Shown here piece after piece: positions 16,796-24,773 of a DNA stretch of 62,118 nucleotides. Position 1 is the stretch's first letter, and every line of letters starts with the position of its first letter. Location: assembly GCA_028278205.1 (NCBI GenBank), contig JANQES010000121.1, positions 1 to 62,118 of the forward strand. The letters are read 5' to 3'. Position numbers and translations under genes: made by a program. Below the pieces are notes generated by a model. The model worked only from the letters and a program-made list of their open reading frames with translations, was not told the DNA's origin and made no database searches. The stretch comes from Rhodothermales bacterium (GTDB lineage Bacteria; Bacteroidota; Rhodothermia; Rhodothermales; Bin80).

Positions 16796-16825
16796 TTAAT
16801 ATACGAAGATCTTCGTATTTATCAA
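16796..16825 (-). promoter_or_regulatory. promoter of the repressor-M56 operon with operator O1 in the spacer
   Basis: Read on the minus strand there is TTGATA (16820-16825), an 18-bp spacer and TATTAA (16796-16801). The spacer contains the perfect 16-bp palindrome TACGAAGATCTTCGTA (16802-16817). Repressor bound there would block RNA polymerase directly. All of this is visible in the sequence; occupancy by the repressor is inferred. Confidence 0.8.
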
Positions 16826-16914
16826 GTGGAGAAACGAAGAAGCTATGGAGAAGGGTTGAAGAAGTGCTTGATTTGATCGACAAAGAGATGTTCTCCGACG
16901 AAAAACGGGTGGCG

Positions 16915-17286
16915 TCAGGTCAGGTAGCGCCGTAGATGTTCTACAAAATGTTGAGCGTCCTCCAGAATAGATGTTGCATCCTCTTCACCAAAGCCTGCTT
17001 CATCCTCAGCATAGTCAGCCAACTGACGCGTATCCATTGCTCGCCGCAAGGTGCCGGAGAGATGTCTGGGTAATTCGTTCGATTGAATAAAGTGCTTGTT
17101 GAAGAGGGTAAAGACACCCTTGTGTGTGGAGGGGTCGAGTTCATGCGTACGCAACGTCGCTCGCGTGGCAAAAAGCATGGCGTAGAACGAACGCGAGATG
17201 CTTGAAGCATAGTCGCCGGTTTCCAGCAGCAGAGCGGCGGTTTGAAGGTATTTTTCGGCCCGTGCGAGGAGTGATTCGACGCTCAT
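16915..17286 (-). CDS. HEPN-domain protein, toxin-type partner of MNT
   Basis: This 123-residue helical protein is a HEPN domain of the COG1895 type: ARAEKYLQTAALLLETGDYA, then SRSFYAMLFATRATLRTHEL, and RQLADYAEDEAGFGEEDA near the end. HEPN proteins paired with minimal nucleotidyltransferases form toxin-antitoxin modules in which the HEPN part is an RNase and is silenced by nucleotide transfer. The family motif Rx4-6H is not unambiguous here, so RNase activity is uncertain. Its start overlaps the stop of the nucleotidyltransferase gene by four bases (ATGA), as expected for a coupled pair. Confidence 0.88.
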   Translation of the reverse strand: MSVESLLARAEKYLQTAALLLETGDYASSISRSFYAMLFATRATLRTHELDPSTHKGVFTLFNKHFIQSNELPRHLSGTLRRAMDTRQLADYAEDEAGFGEEDATSILEDAQHFVEHLRRYLT

Positions 17287-17603
17287 AGCAGCACCCCTTC
17301 CCGATGCACGTTGCGCAAAACCGGGCTTTGCCTGGCGAGATAATCGGATTCAGCAATAGGGAAAAGGGTGATTAACACCTCATGGTCGAGGCACAAGTCC
17401 GTCACTACCTCATTCATGTGCGTAATTTCTGACCAGGCCGAGACCTTGCCGTCGAGCACCACCATCACGTCGATGTCGGAGTCGTCGGTGGCTTCGCCTC
17501 GGGCGTGCGAGCCGTAGAGCACGAGCCGTTTCAGGCGCGCGCCGTAGAGCGCGTCGAGCGCCGCGCGCAGCTCCTGCATGATATGTTTGATCTGGCGGTC
17601 CAC
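17283..17603 (-). CDS. MNT-type minimal nucleotidyltransferase (antitoxin-type)
   Basis: This 106-residue protein has the nucleotidyltransferase motif LVLYGSHARGEATDDSDIDV: the GS pair, then two metal-binding aspartates in DSDIDVMV, with a third acidic candidate in DLCLDHEVLITL. It corresponds to MntA-type antitoxins that add AMP to the partner HEPN toxin, or to related defence modules. It is the first gene of the pair and overlaps the HEPN gene. The third catalytic aspartate is less certain. Confidence 0.9.
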   Translation of the reverse strand: MDRQIKHIMQELRAALDALYGARLKRLVLYGSHARGEATDDSDIDVMVVLDGKVSAWSEITHMNEVVTDLCLDHEVLITLFPIAESDYLARQSPVLRNVHREGVLL

Positions 17604-17651
17604 GGCTGGGGCTTTTTCAACTTCTACCCGGAGATCGCCTTTTCAGTTCTT

Positions 17652-17678
17652 TTCGGATTTCGGTTATCAAAATCCGAA
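17652..17678 (-). terminator. hairpin after the 17684-18112 gene
   Basis: The arms TTCGGATTT and AAATCCGAA are perfect 9-base complements around a 9-base loop. It lies 6 bases beyond the stop of the minus-strand gene, and no strong T-run follows, so the terminator role is only probable. Confidence 0.5.
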
Positions 17679-17683
17679 TGGTC

Positions 17684-18112
17684 TTACTTTCCCTGGTCGT
17701 CGCAGTAATCCACGATAAAATCCATCACATCCACGATGTCGTCGATACGGTCGACGAGATACGCGGCGTAGTCGTCGGCGTCGACGTCGTATAGTTCGTC
17801 GAGGGTATCGAGCAGGAGTTCGCCCATCTCTACTTCATCGTCATTGCCGAGTTCGATCAGGGCTTTGCCGAGGATCTCAGAGGGTTCTAACAAGGTGTTG
17901 ACATCTTTTTCGAGACGCTCTACGTCGAGGTCGCCTACTTCCTCATCGGCGGTTTCTTCCAGGGCGTTGGCAATGTCATTCCAGGCGTTGGCGACGTCGT
18001 CGATGTCGTCGCAGATGTCCTGGGGCTGATCACACGCGGCATAGGTAGGCGCGGGCGTCCACAGGAAAAGGACGAGGAGGAGGGATAGGAGAGCAGAGAA
18101 GCTGTAGCGCAT
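17684..18112 (-). CDS. secreted acidic protein of unknown function
   Basis: This 142-residue protein starts at ATG 18112 (MRYSFSALLSLLLVLFLW) with a signal peptide cleaved after TYA. The mature part is strongly acidic and helical (CDQPQDICDDIDDVANAW, then EEVGDLDVERLEKDVNTL), with three cysteines, two near the start and one near the end (VDYCDDQGK). I do not recognise it. A longer frame to 18235 adds residues that do not look like a protein start. Confidence 0.7.
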   Translation of the reverse strand: MRYSFSALLSLLLVLFLWTPAPTYAACDQPQDICDDIDDVANAWNDIANALEETADEEVGDLDVERLEKDVNTLLEPSEILGKALIELGNDDEVEMGELLLDTLDELYDVDADDYAAYLVDRIDDIVDVMDFIVDYCDDQGK

Positions 18113-18344
18113 GGATTTATCTCGGTTACAAGTTGATGGGGGCAGGCGATGATGCCGGGGGGATTTGCAATAACCTGAAAGGTACAGCACCGCTGCCTTA
18201 TATTCAAACATTTTGTGATACAGATCTCTATTCAAAACAAAATCTTATTGAATCTATTTCACAAAACGTAGTGTCTTCCTACGACGTGTTTTATCAAAAT
18301 TTAGTGTAGCTTGCAATAAGCGCGCGGTTGTATTCGTTACTACC

Positions 18345-19016
18345 GTGCCGAATCCGTATCCCCCCTTCGGCGACTCATCGGAAGTCGAGTTCAAACCCAG
18401 GCGGATGCATCCCCCGGACGAACAACTCGTGGCGGCGTACCTAGAACGCGGCGATCAGAATGCGTTTCGCATCCTGGTCGAGCGGCATCAGGAGCGGATT
18501 TACGGCTACCTGCTGGGCATGGTACGCGACCGCGACCTGGCCAACGACCTGTTTCAGGATACCTTCCTCCGCGTCATCGATGCGATGCAGCGGCGGCGGG
18601 GCTCCTACACGCAACAGGGTCGCTGGGTCGGCTGGGTGATGCGCATTGCGCGGAATGCAACCCTCGACCACCTGCGCAGCCGAAAAAAATGGCAGGATGT
18701 CTCGGCTGCCAACGACGAAGACACCGGCGCTTCGTTCTGGGACCGCCTCCCGGACGACGCGCCCGCCGCCGACGAACAACTGCACCGCCTGCAACAAAGC
18801 GACTGGCTCGATGAATGCATCGACCGCCTGCCGCCCGAACAACGAGAAGTGCTCTTGCTGCGCCAGGAAACCGAACTGACCTTCCGCGAGATCGCTGAGT
18901 TGACCGACGTGTCGATCAACACGGCGCTCGGACGCATGCGCTATGCCCTGCTCAACCTTCGCCGTATGATCGATGAGTCAAAAAAAAAGCAACCGGCTGA
19001 ATCACAAGCCCTCTAA
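18345..19016 (+). CDS. ECF-type RNA polymerase sigma factor
   Basis: This 223-residue sigma-70 family protein has region 2 (EQLVAAYLERGDQNAFRILV, then RDRDLANDLFQDTFLRVIDA, then VGWVMRIARNATLDHLRSRK) and region 4 (RLPPEQREVLLLRQETELTF, then REIAELTDVSINTALGRMRY). It has no regions 1 or 3, so it is an extracytoplasmic-function sigma factor. The frame opens at GTG 18345; the internal ATG 18405 (MHPPDEQLV) is the other likely start. The gene leads a four-gene plus-strand cluster and is followed after 20 bases by a membrane protein that is a good anti-sigma candidate. Confidence 0.94.
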   Translation: MPNPYPPFGDSSEVEFKPRRMHPPDEQLVAAYLERGDQNAFRILVERHQERIYGYLLGMVRDRDLANDLFQDTFLRVIDAMQRRRGSYTQQGRWVGWVMRIARNATLDHLRSRKKWQDVSAANDEDTGASFWDRLPDDAPAADEQLHRLQQSDWLDECIDRLPPEQREVLLLRQETELTFREIAELTDVSINTALGRMRYALLNLRRMIDESKKKQPAESQAL

Positions 19017-19036
19017 CCCCCACTAACACAACGCCT

Positions 19037-19918
19037 ATGGACGAAAAGCTACACATAGTGCAACACCTGTATGGTGAGGGAGACGACCCGGCGGAACTGC
19101 AACGCTTGTTGGAGGACGACGGGTACCGCGCGGAATATGAGGCGCTCAGCGAAGCCAAAAGCTACCTCGACGGGCGCCCGCCGGCCCGCCCCGATCCGCT
19201 GGTGATCGACCGGATTGTGGCGGCGGCGGCGCCTCCCCGCGCCGGGGTGATTCCCGGCAAACGGCAAGACCGCGCCGCGCGTCCGAATCGGGCCGCGCGC
19301 CGGTACCGGCTGGCCGGTGCGCTCAGCGGTGTGCTGGCGCTCGTGCTGGTCGTCGGCATCGGGCTCAACCAGTTCTTTTTTCAAGGGATGGAACGCGCTC
19401 CGGCAGACGCCGAGGTCATGATGCCCAACGCCGCGCCGGCAGAAGCAGCAGAAGACGAAGAGGCCAAAGAGTTCGCCCGCAGAAACAAGGACGATGCCGG
19501 CGAGGCCGAGGCCGGCGCTCTGGCGCCTGCCTCATCGCGAGCCCTGGAAGAACGCCTGGCTACGACGCAACCAACCCGGCAAGACTATGTGCCTGCGCCG
19601 CCGGAGGAGGAAATGATCTTTGACGACGACGCCGTGGAGGCTGAGCCGATGGTGCTCGCCGAACCCGATTCGGAGATGGTAGCCGGCGCCCGGCTGGAGA
19701 AAAGCACCGCAGGCCCCGGCGACGAGGCCGCCCCGACCTGGGACGAGGCCGACGACCTGATGCGCGTCCACCGCCGCCTGGACATGGTCCGGGCGCGCAG
19801 CCGCGAATCGATCTGGGACGAATCGGCGGTGATGTCGCTCGATTCGTTGCCGGCGCAGACCGGCAGGGCCTTGCCCGGTGTGGAGGCCGCCGGCAAGAAA
19901 AAACAGCGTCAGCAATAG
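19037..19918 (+). CDS. probable membrane anti-sigma protein
   Basis: This 293-residue protein has a soluble N-terminus (MDEKLHIVQHLYGEGDDPAE, about 90 residues), one membrane helix (about residues 93-115, GALSGVLALVLVVGIGLNQF) and an external C-terminus of 175 residues that is Ala/Glu/Pro-rich and probably disordered. This layout, directly after an ECF sigma gene, is that of an anti-sigma factor. There is no zinc-binding HxxxCxxC motif, so it is not a ZAS-type. The role is inferred from position and topology. Confidence 0.72.
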   Translation: MDEKLHIVQHLYGEGDDPAELQRLLEDDGYRAEYEALSEAKSYLDGRPPARPDPLVIDRIVAAAAPPRAGVIPGKRQDRAARPNRAARRYRLAGALSGVLALVLVVGIGLNQFFFQGMERAPADAEVMMPNAAPAEAAEDEEAKEFARRNKDDAGEAEAGALAPASSRALEERLATTQPTRQDYVPAPPEEEMIFDDDAVEAEPMVLAEPDSEMVAGARLEKSTAGPGDEAAPTWDEADDLMRVHRRLDMVRARSRESIWDESAVMSLDSLPAQTGRALPGVEAAGKKKQRQQ

Positions 19919-19982
19919 CGCTGAGCCGGGACGCCCCCGGCAGTCTATCCTGTAAACGACGATACTCATGCATCATACATCC

Positions 19983-20876
19983 ATGAAGCGATTCACACGA
20001 ACCGCGATAGTGAGCCTGTGCCTGGCGCTGTTGCTCTGCGCCGGGATACCGGCCGGAGCGCAGACCGTCCAGACCCTCACCATCGACGACGGCAAAGTCA
20101 TCATCAACGGCCAGGAGGTGTCTGTCAAAGACCTCCCGGACACGGTTGATCTGCGCGACTACGACGCTACCTATAGCTTCAGCGGCGACGTGCGGCCCTT
20201 GATCAAACTGGGCGATGCGTTCTACCTCTACGACGGCCAGTTCCTGCGCCCCTTCACCAACTTGCAGAACGAGGAAGGCGGCCTGTTTGTCTTCTTAGAT
20301 GCGTCGGGCGAAGCAATCACCTTGCTCGGTCGCTACGGCAATGCGGCGGATCGGTCGTTTACCAGCGTGGCTTATCAACAGGCGCAGGCCTTGCAACAGT
20401 ATACCCAGGAGCTTCAGCAGTTGAGCAGCCAGGAGGTAGACCAGCGGCAGGCCAACCAGGCCCTCGTCACTGCGCGAGAACGGATGGCGCAGGCCGCCCA
20501 GGTCATGCAGGCGCTGCCCAAATTGCAGGTGCAGAGCTACCTCAACGAGACGCAGCAGTACGACCAGAACCTCTATTCGCTGCTCGTGCGCGAGTGGCGC
20601 ATGGAACGCGAAGCCGAAGCCCTCGCCATCGAAATACGGCGCCTCCCCGACGGCGAATCGCGGACCCTCCGCATCGACCAGTTGCGCCGGAAACTCGACG
20701 AGATCTTCGAACTCAAACAGCAAAACCGGCGGCGCGAAATCGGGCAACTCGAACAGGAACTCGAAGCGCTCCGCGAACGCCTCCAAAAACGCGAAGCGTG
20801 GCGCGACCGCCTCATCCAACAGCGCCTCGGCGAGCTGATCGGCATCCAGGTACAACTTCCCCCAGATAATCGGTAG
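19983..20876 (+). CDS. exported coiled-coil protein, paralogue of the next gene
   Basis: This 297-residue protein has a signal peptide (TAIVSLCLALLLCAGIPAGA, cleaved before QT). A short strand region (VQTLTIDDGKVIINGQEVSV) is followed by a mixed domain and then a long coiled coil from about residue 135 to the end (QQYTQELQQLSSQEVDQRQA and on). Its C-terminus, LKQQNRRREIGQLEQELEAL then RLIQQRLGELIG, aligns with the C-terminus of the next protein. I chose the second methionine (19983), which starts a normal signal peptide; the first is at 19968. The function is unknown, perhaps envelope stress sensing with the sigma factor. Confidence 0.75.
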   Translation: MKRFTRTAIVSLCLALLLCAGIPAGAQTVQTLTIDDGKVIINGQEVSVKDLPDTVDLRDYDATYSFSGDVRPLIKLGDAFYLYDGQFLRPFTNLQNEEGGLFVFLDASGEAITLLGRYGNAADRSFTSVAYQQAQALQQYTQELQQLSSQEVDQRQANQALVTARERMAQAAQVMQALPKLQVQSYLNETQQYDQNLYSLLVREWRMEREAEALAIEIRRLPDGESRTLRIDQLRRKLDEIFELKQQNRRREIGQLEQELEALRERLQKREAWRDRLIQQRLGELIGIQVQLPPDNR

Positions 20877-20929
20877 ACATCGGTATCCCCCATCCGTTTT
20901 CTACTTTTCACCCAACCACAGACCATGCC

Positions 20930-21634
20930 ATGAACACGGTACGATTGTTTCAAGGGATCGCCCTGGCGCTCCTGGTTGTTTTTGTTGTGCCCCGGCCTGC
21001 CGCCGCCCAGGAGGAAGCCGAAGCCGACACCATCTGGGTAGAGGGCGACAAGACCATCGTGGTGATGAGCGATGAAGGTCGCAAAATCATCATCCGACGC
21101 GCCGACGGCGACGCGCCGAGCATCTTCTTCGACAGCGACACCGGCAACTTCTCGCGTTTCTTTGAAGGCAAACCCGGCAGGTGGCGGTTTCGCAGCGGCG
21201 AGCCCCGCGTCATGGAGTTTCATGGCGATCTCTTCGATGAGGTGGGCGATAACGTCACCGTCCTCAGTGATTACCTCGATAACCTGAACCATGTCTGGGT
21301 AGGCCGGCACGGCGACGACTTCCGGGTCGAACTGGGCGAGTCGATGAAAGAGCGCTCTGAGGTGATGAAGCTGGAGATGGAGTCGCGGCGCCTGGCGCAG
21401 CAAGCCCGCCGGGCCGAAGGCGAAGAACGCGCCCGCCTCGAAGGCGAACTCGAAGAAAAACTCCTGGAGATCTTCGAGCGCAAACAGGCGCTTCAGGAAG
21501 AACGCATCGACCGGCTCCGGGGCGACCTCGACGAACTGCTCGACAAGCACAACGAGCGCGACCAGAACCGGGCTGAAATCATCGAACGCCGCATGAACGA
21601 GCTGCTCGGCAAAACGAGTAAATACGACTGGTGA
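20930..21634 (+). CDS. exported coiled-coil protein, paralogue of the previous gene
   Basis: This 234-residue protein has a signal peptide (residues 1-26, cleaved after PAAA-Q). It opens with a short strand segment (IWVEGDKTIVVMSDEGRKII), comparable to the TLTIDDGKVIINGQEV of its neighbour, and ends in a long coiled coil (EIFERKQALQEERIDRLRGD, then RAEIIERRMNELLGKTSKYD). The two genes are tandem and 53 bases apart, and they most likely arose by duplication. It is the last gene of the sigma cluster; a terminator-like hairpin follows immediately. Confidence 0.75.
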   Translation: MNTVRLFQGIALALLVVFVVPRPAAAQEEAEADTIWVEGDKTIVVMSDEGRKIIIRRADGDAPSIFFDSDTGNFSRFFEGKPGRWRFRSGEPRVMEFHGDLFDEVGDNVTVLSDYLDNLNHVWVGRHGDDFRVELGESMKERSEVMKLEMESRRLAQQARRAEGEERARLEGELEEKLLEIFERKQALQEERIDRLRGDLDELLDKHNERDQNRAEIIERRMNELLGKTSKYDW

Positions 21635-21658
21635 TAGCAAATCCGTTAGATTTGCTAT
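21634..21658 (+). terminator. hairpin ending the sigma-factor cluster
   Basis: The arms ATAGCAAATC and GATTTGCTAT are perfect complements with a 5-base loop and begin at the last base of the stop codon. The following GTGTTTTGG is only weakly T-rich. Confidence 0.65.
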
Positions 21659-21696
21659 GTGTTTTGGGAGAGGGGAGCGGGTAGTTTAGAGCGTTT

Positions 21697-21748
21697 TTAC
21701 TTCGTCAGTCGCGGAGCCTGTGCTGAACTTGATTCAGTGCTCGTGTCA
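21697..21748 (-). repeat. expanded copy of the TGACACGAG module
   Basis: The outer ends match the 28-bp module (TTACTTCGTCAGTCGC and GCTCGTGTCA), but the central mini-hairpin is replaced by a longer one containing CTGAACTTGATTCAG. The total is 52 bp. Confidence 0.75.
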
Positions 21749-21773
21749 GTTGCCTGTATGCCCTGCCTGAATC

Positions 21774-21852
21774 GAGAGGGAGAAAGGGGGAGAGGGGGAC
21801 AAAACAAAAAATCCCCCTTTCTCCCTCTCGCCCTTTCCCCCTCTCAATCTCG
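21774..21852. repeat. family E octad inverted repeat E1
   Basis: The left arm is made of GAGGGAGA, AAGGGGGA and GAGGGGGA words. The right arm (21812-21845) is the C/T-rich inverse. The loop is A-rich. Confidence 0.8.
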
Positions 21853-22013
21853 AATGCGTACAGCCAACTGATAAACGCTCTGGGCTTTTGCTCGCTCTCT
21901 TCGCCTTTTCGCGTCCCTGTTGCTTTTGGGTAGCAGGGGCGCTTTGTGTTTAAGGGGGAGGGTTGGCTGGTCGATTATTTTTAGGTAGTTGAGGAATTTC
22001 GAAGTTGTGTATT

Positions 22014-23222
22014 ATGATGGTACAAATCCATTGTCGGTTGAGGATTGTGGGAGTGGGTCTGTTGCTGGGTCTGGGGATGGTGTTGCCGGCTATGGGCGTT
22101 GCACAGGCTGCGCCGGTCGTCGAGCGTATCTCTATGCAGCCCAACAGCGACGGGCCGGGCTACCTCGTCCGCATCCAGACGTCAGAACGGCTCCAGGCCT
22201 ACAGCCAGCCGCGCTTTGTAGGGCGCAACCAGCTCGAAATCGTGCTCTTCAATGCGCGCGTTTCGCAGGCGTGCCGGCGAGATGCGCCGGGCGGACCGGT
22301 GCAGGCCTATACCGTCGAGGCGCGCAAGAACCACCTCGTGCTGCGCTTTCAACTCGACGCCCAACTCACCGTCAAAGCCGAAGCCCGGCGAGACCGCGCT
22401 ACCGAAGACATCCTCATCGGGCTGACCTACAGCGGTATTCCTACGGCGAGTGCGCCGGCCACGCCGGTGCTCCACAGCAGTGCCCTCGCCCCCGGCGACG
22501 AACGCGCCCGCTGGCGAATCGACACCATCGTCATCGATGCCGGTCACGGCGGGCATGATGCCGGGGCCATCGGCGCGGGCGGCGTGCGCGAAAAAGACAT
22601 CACGCTGCCGGTGGCGCTCCGCGTGGGCCGGTATCTGGAAGAGATCCTCGGCGTCAACGTCGTCTACACCCGCTCGGACGACCGCTTCATCACGCTCAAG
22701 GACCGGGGCCGGCTCGCCAACGAAGCCGGCGGCAAGCTTTTCATTTCGATCCATGCCAACGCCGCCCGCAACCGCTCGGCGCAGGGCACCGAGACCTATT
22801 TCCTGGGCATGCACAAGACCGACGCCGCCGAGCGCGTCATGGAACGCGAAAACAGCGTCATCCAGTACGAAAGCGATCCGACGGCCTACGACGGGCTCAA
22901 CGAGAAGACCTTGATCGAGCAGGCGCTGGCGCAGAGCGCCTACATGCGCAGCAGCGAACAACTGGCCGGGCTCGTCCAGCAGCAATTTACCGGCAACGTG
23001 GGTCGCACCAATCGCGGGGTCAAGCAGGCCGGGTTCTACGTGCTCTGGGGCGCGTCGATGCCGGCCATCCTGGTCGAACTCGGTTTCGTCACCAATGCCC
23101 AGGAAGCTGCATTTCTACAGAGCGAAAACGGGCAGATCTATCTGGCGAGTGCCATCTTCCGCGCCGTGCGCGCCTTCAAAACAGAGTATGAAAAAGGATT
23201 GGATCTTGGCATGGCGCAATGA
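22014..23222 (+). CDS. N-acetylmuramoyl-L-alanine amidase, AmiC type (AMIN + Amidase_3)
   Basis: This 402-residue exported zinc amidase cleaves the bond between MurNAc and the stem peptide in peptidoglycan, usually for daughter-cell separation. A signal peptide (residues about 8-30) is followed by a strand-rich AMIN-type targeting domain (PVVERISMQPNSDGPGYLVR). The catalytic domain starts at IDTIVIDAGHGGHDAGAIG. It holds the zinc residues in VIDAGHGGHD, the glutamate of GVREKDITLPVALRV, the histidine of GKLFISIHANAARN and the final glutamate of PAILVELGFVTNAQEA. Starts at TTG 22005, ATG 22014 and ATG 22017 are all possible; GAGG at 21991 fits the TTG best in spacing. Confidence 0.94.
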   Translation: MMVQIHCRLRIVGVGLLLGLGMVLPAMGVAQAAPVVERISMQPNSDGPGYLVRIQTSERLQAYSQPRFVGRNQLEIVLFNARVSQACRRDAPGGPVQAYTVEARKNHLVLRFQLDAQLTVKAEARRDRATEDILIGLTYSGIPTASAPATPVLHSSALAPGDERARWRIDTIVIDAGHGGHDAGAIGAGGVREKDITLPVALRVGRYLEEILGVNVVYTRSDDRFITLKDRGRLANEAGGKLFISIHANAARNRSAQGTETYFLGMHKTDAAERVMERENSVIQYESDPTAYDGLNEKTLIEQALAQSAYMRSSEQLAGLVQQQFTGNVGRTNRGVKQAGFYVLWGASMPAILVELGFVTNAQEAAFLQSENGQIYLASAIFRAVRAFKTEYEKGLDLGMAQ

Positions 23223-23252
23223 TTCTCTACCGGCAGGCGCGCTATATTGTGG

Positions 23253-23358
23253 TGCGTGAAACGTGACACGTGACACGAGCGAAGCGACTGACGAAGTAAA
23301 CGTGAGGATGCTGGACTCGGCGTTTCAACAAGCACCCTCACGTTTCACGATTCACGAT
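23253..23358. repeat. family A heptad inverted repeat A3 with inserted module
   Basis: The left arm GTGAAACGTGACACG is followed by the module (23271-23299, plus orientation), then AAACGTGAGG, a GCTGGACTCGGCGTTTC core and the right arm CCCTCACGTTTCACG. The core resembles that of A4. Confidence 0.82.
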
Positions 23359-23384
23359 TATCCACCACATCCTCCCTTTCTCGC

Positions 23385-23912
23385 ATGGACATCGTCGCCT
23401 CGCTCGAACAGGCTGTTCGCACCATTCCGGATTTCCCCAAGCCGGGGATTCAGTTCAAAGATATCACACCCATCTTAAGCGACCCGGTGTTGCTCAATCA
23501 GGTGGTCGAGGCACTGGCTGCGCCTTTTGTCAACGAAGGGATCACCAAGGTCATCGGCATTGAGGCGCGTGGGTTCATCCTCGGCGCGATGCTGGCCCAT
23601 CGTCTCAATGCCGGGTTCGTGCCGGTGCGCAAATACGGCAAACTGCCCTACGAGACGGTCTCGGTCGAATATGAACTGGAGTATGGCACCGACGCCATCG
23701 AGATGCACATCGATGCCATCGACCCGGACGACCGCGTGCTCATCCACGACGATGTGATTGCCACCGGCGGCACAGCGGCGGCGTGTTACGACCTCGCTCA
23801 TCACTCCGGCGCCGAGGTGGTAGGCTATGCTTTTTTAATGGAACTGGCTTTCCTCAATGGCCGCGCCGTCTTGAAAGAAGGGCTCCCCGTGCATTCGGTT
23901 TTGATGGGGTAG
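23385..23912 (+). CDS. apt: adenine phosphoribosyltransferase
   Basis: This 175-residue enzyme converts adenine and PRPP to AMP in purine salvage. The N-terminus LEQAVRTIPDFPKPGIQFKD is diagnostic for APRT. The substrate loop KVIGIEARGFILGAML and the PRPP motif RVLIHDDVIATGGTAAA are intact. The length is normal. The start ATG at 23385 fits the family. An AzgA-type purine permease 35 kb away could supply its substrate. Confidence 0.97.
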   Translation: MDIVASLEQAVRTIPDFPKPGIQFKDITPILSDPVLLNQVVEALAAPFVNEGITKVIGIEARGFILGAMLAHRLNAGFVPVRKYGKLPYETVSVEYELEYGTDAIEMHIDAIDPDDRVLIHDDVIATGGTAAACYDLAHHSGAEVVGYAFLMELAFLNGRAVLKEGLPVHSVLMG

Positions 23913-23974
23913 GTGCCGGTTTTTTTGCCGGATGTTGAGGCGATACCGTCGTGCATTCGCAACCGTTGGCGTCA

Positions 23975-24058
23975 GTCACTGGTCATTACGCTCGCTGTCA
24001 TTAGTCACTGGTGAAGACAAAGACACCAGTGACTAATGACCAGTGACCCATGACCCAT
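23975..24058. repeat. family B inverted repeat B3
   Basis: The left arm GTCACTGGTCATT is interrupted by ACGCTCGCTGTC and then continues ATTAGTCACTGGTG. The right arm (24024-24058) is CACCAGTGACTAATGACC and further TGACCCA words. The mini-insert is present in one arm only. Confidence 0.8.
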
Positions 24059-24116
24059 ACCACATCTCATCAGCGTATCCACAGCGCGGCTTCAGCGAGA
24101 CGGTTTTGAAGGGCAT

Positions 24117-24524
24117 CTACCGCACCGCTACGCACGAAATTTCGACTTGCGCGCCGCGGGGCAGGGCGGCTACCTGCACCGCCTCGCGGGCCGGCGGGGC
24201 TTCGTTGAAATATTCCGCATAGACCTCGTTGACCTGCGCGTAGGCGTTGATGTCGGTCATATAGACCGTGCAGCGGACCACGTTTTCATACGTCATCCCG
24301 ACGGCGCGCAGCACGGCTCCCAGGTTTTCGAGCACCCGCTCCGTTTCATCGACGATGGTGCCGGTAATCATGCTGCCGGTTTTGGGGTCGATGGCGATCT
24401 GCCCGGAGCAGTACAATGTGTGGCCGACCAGAATGCCCTGGCTGTACGGGCCGATGGCCGCCGGCGCCAACGACGTTTTGACGACGGTATGTGTGACAGA
24501 ATCGACGTGAACCTTTCGAGCCAT
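24117..24524 (-). CDS. ridA: RidA-family enamine/imine deaminase
   Basis: This 135-residue protein belongs to the RidA (YjgF/YER057c/UK114) family, whose trimer hydrolyses reactive enamines/imines such as 2-aminoacrylate to keto acids and ammonia. The pattern is complete: AAIGPYSQGILVGHTLYCSG, then VLENLGAVLRAVGMTYENVV, CTVYMTDINAYAQVNEVYAE and PPAREAVQVAALPRGAQVEI with the arginine that binds the carboxylate. Start ATG is at 24524. It is a single-gene unit facing a family A repeat. Confidence 0.93.
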   Translation of the reverse strand: MARKVHVDSVTHTVVKTSLAPAAIGPYSQGILVGHTLYCSGQIAIDPKTGSMITGTIVDETERVLENLGAVLRAVGMTYENVVRCTVYMTDINAYAQVNEVYAEYFNEAPPAREAVQVAALPRGAQVEISCVAVR

Positions 24525-24610
24525 ACCTGCGAGGTTTTTTGCGTTCGATGGTACGATAACATCCGTTAAGCAGCGGGTTAACTCAAACGAAAATTATCTA
24601 AAGATCGCAT

Positions 24611-24716
24611 GCGTGAAACGTGAAACGAGGGGCGTGAAACGTGAAACGAGAAACGTGAGGGTGCTCGACTCAGCGTTCCTAAAGGCACCCTCACGTTTCA
24701 CGTTTTACGTTTCACG
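24611..24716. repeat. family A heptad inverted repeat A4
   Basis: The left arm (24611-24661) carries two runs of GTGAAAC heptads, and the right arm (24688-24716) is CCCTCACGTTTCACGTTTTA and on. The core is GTGCTCGACTCAGCGTTCC. This copy has no inserted module, so it shows the uninterrupted state. Confidence 0.85.
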
Positions 24717-24773
24717 TCGTATTTTCCGGCTCCAAGCTTTTCGACGATCTCCACTCATCAGCAAAAAACACCC

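Larger units (their letters stand above)
21635..22013. other. 379-bp intergenic region with nested repeats
   Basis: In order it holds the hairpin at 21634-21658, an expanded copy of the inserted module (21697-21748), the family E inverted repeat (21774-21852) and a further hairpin at 21911-21942 (GCGTCCCTG with CAGGGGCGC). No gene is visible. The last 60 bases are AT-rich and probably hold the amidase promoter. Confidence 0.6.

Noticed and set aside
16744..16935. A 63-codon plus-strand frame across the BlaI operators
   Set aside because: It overlaps the repressor gene and promoter region and has no protein-like features.
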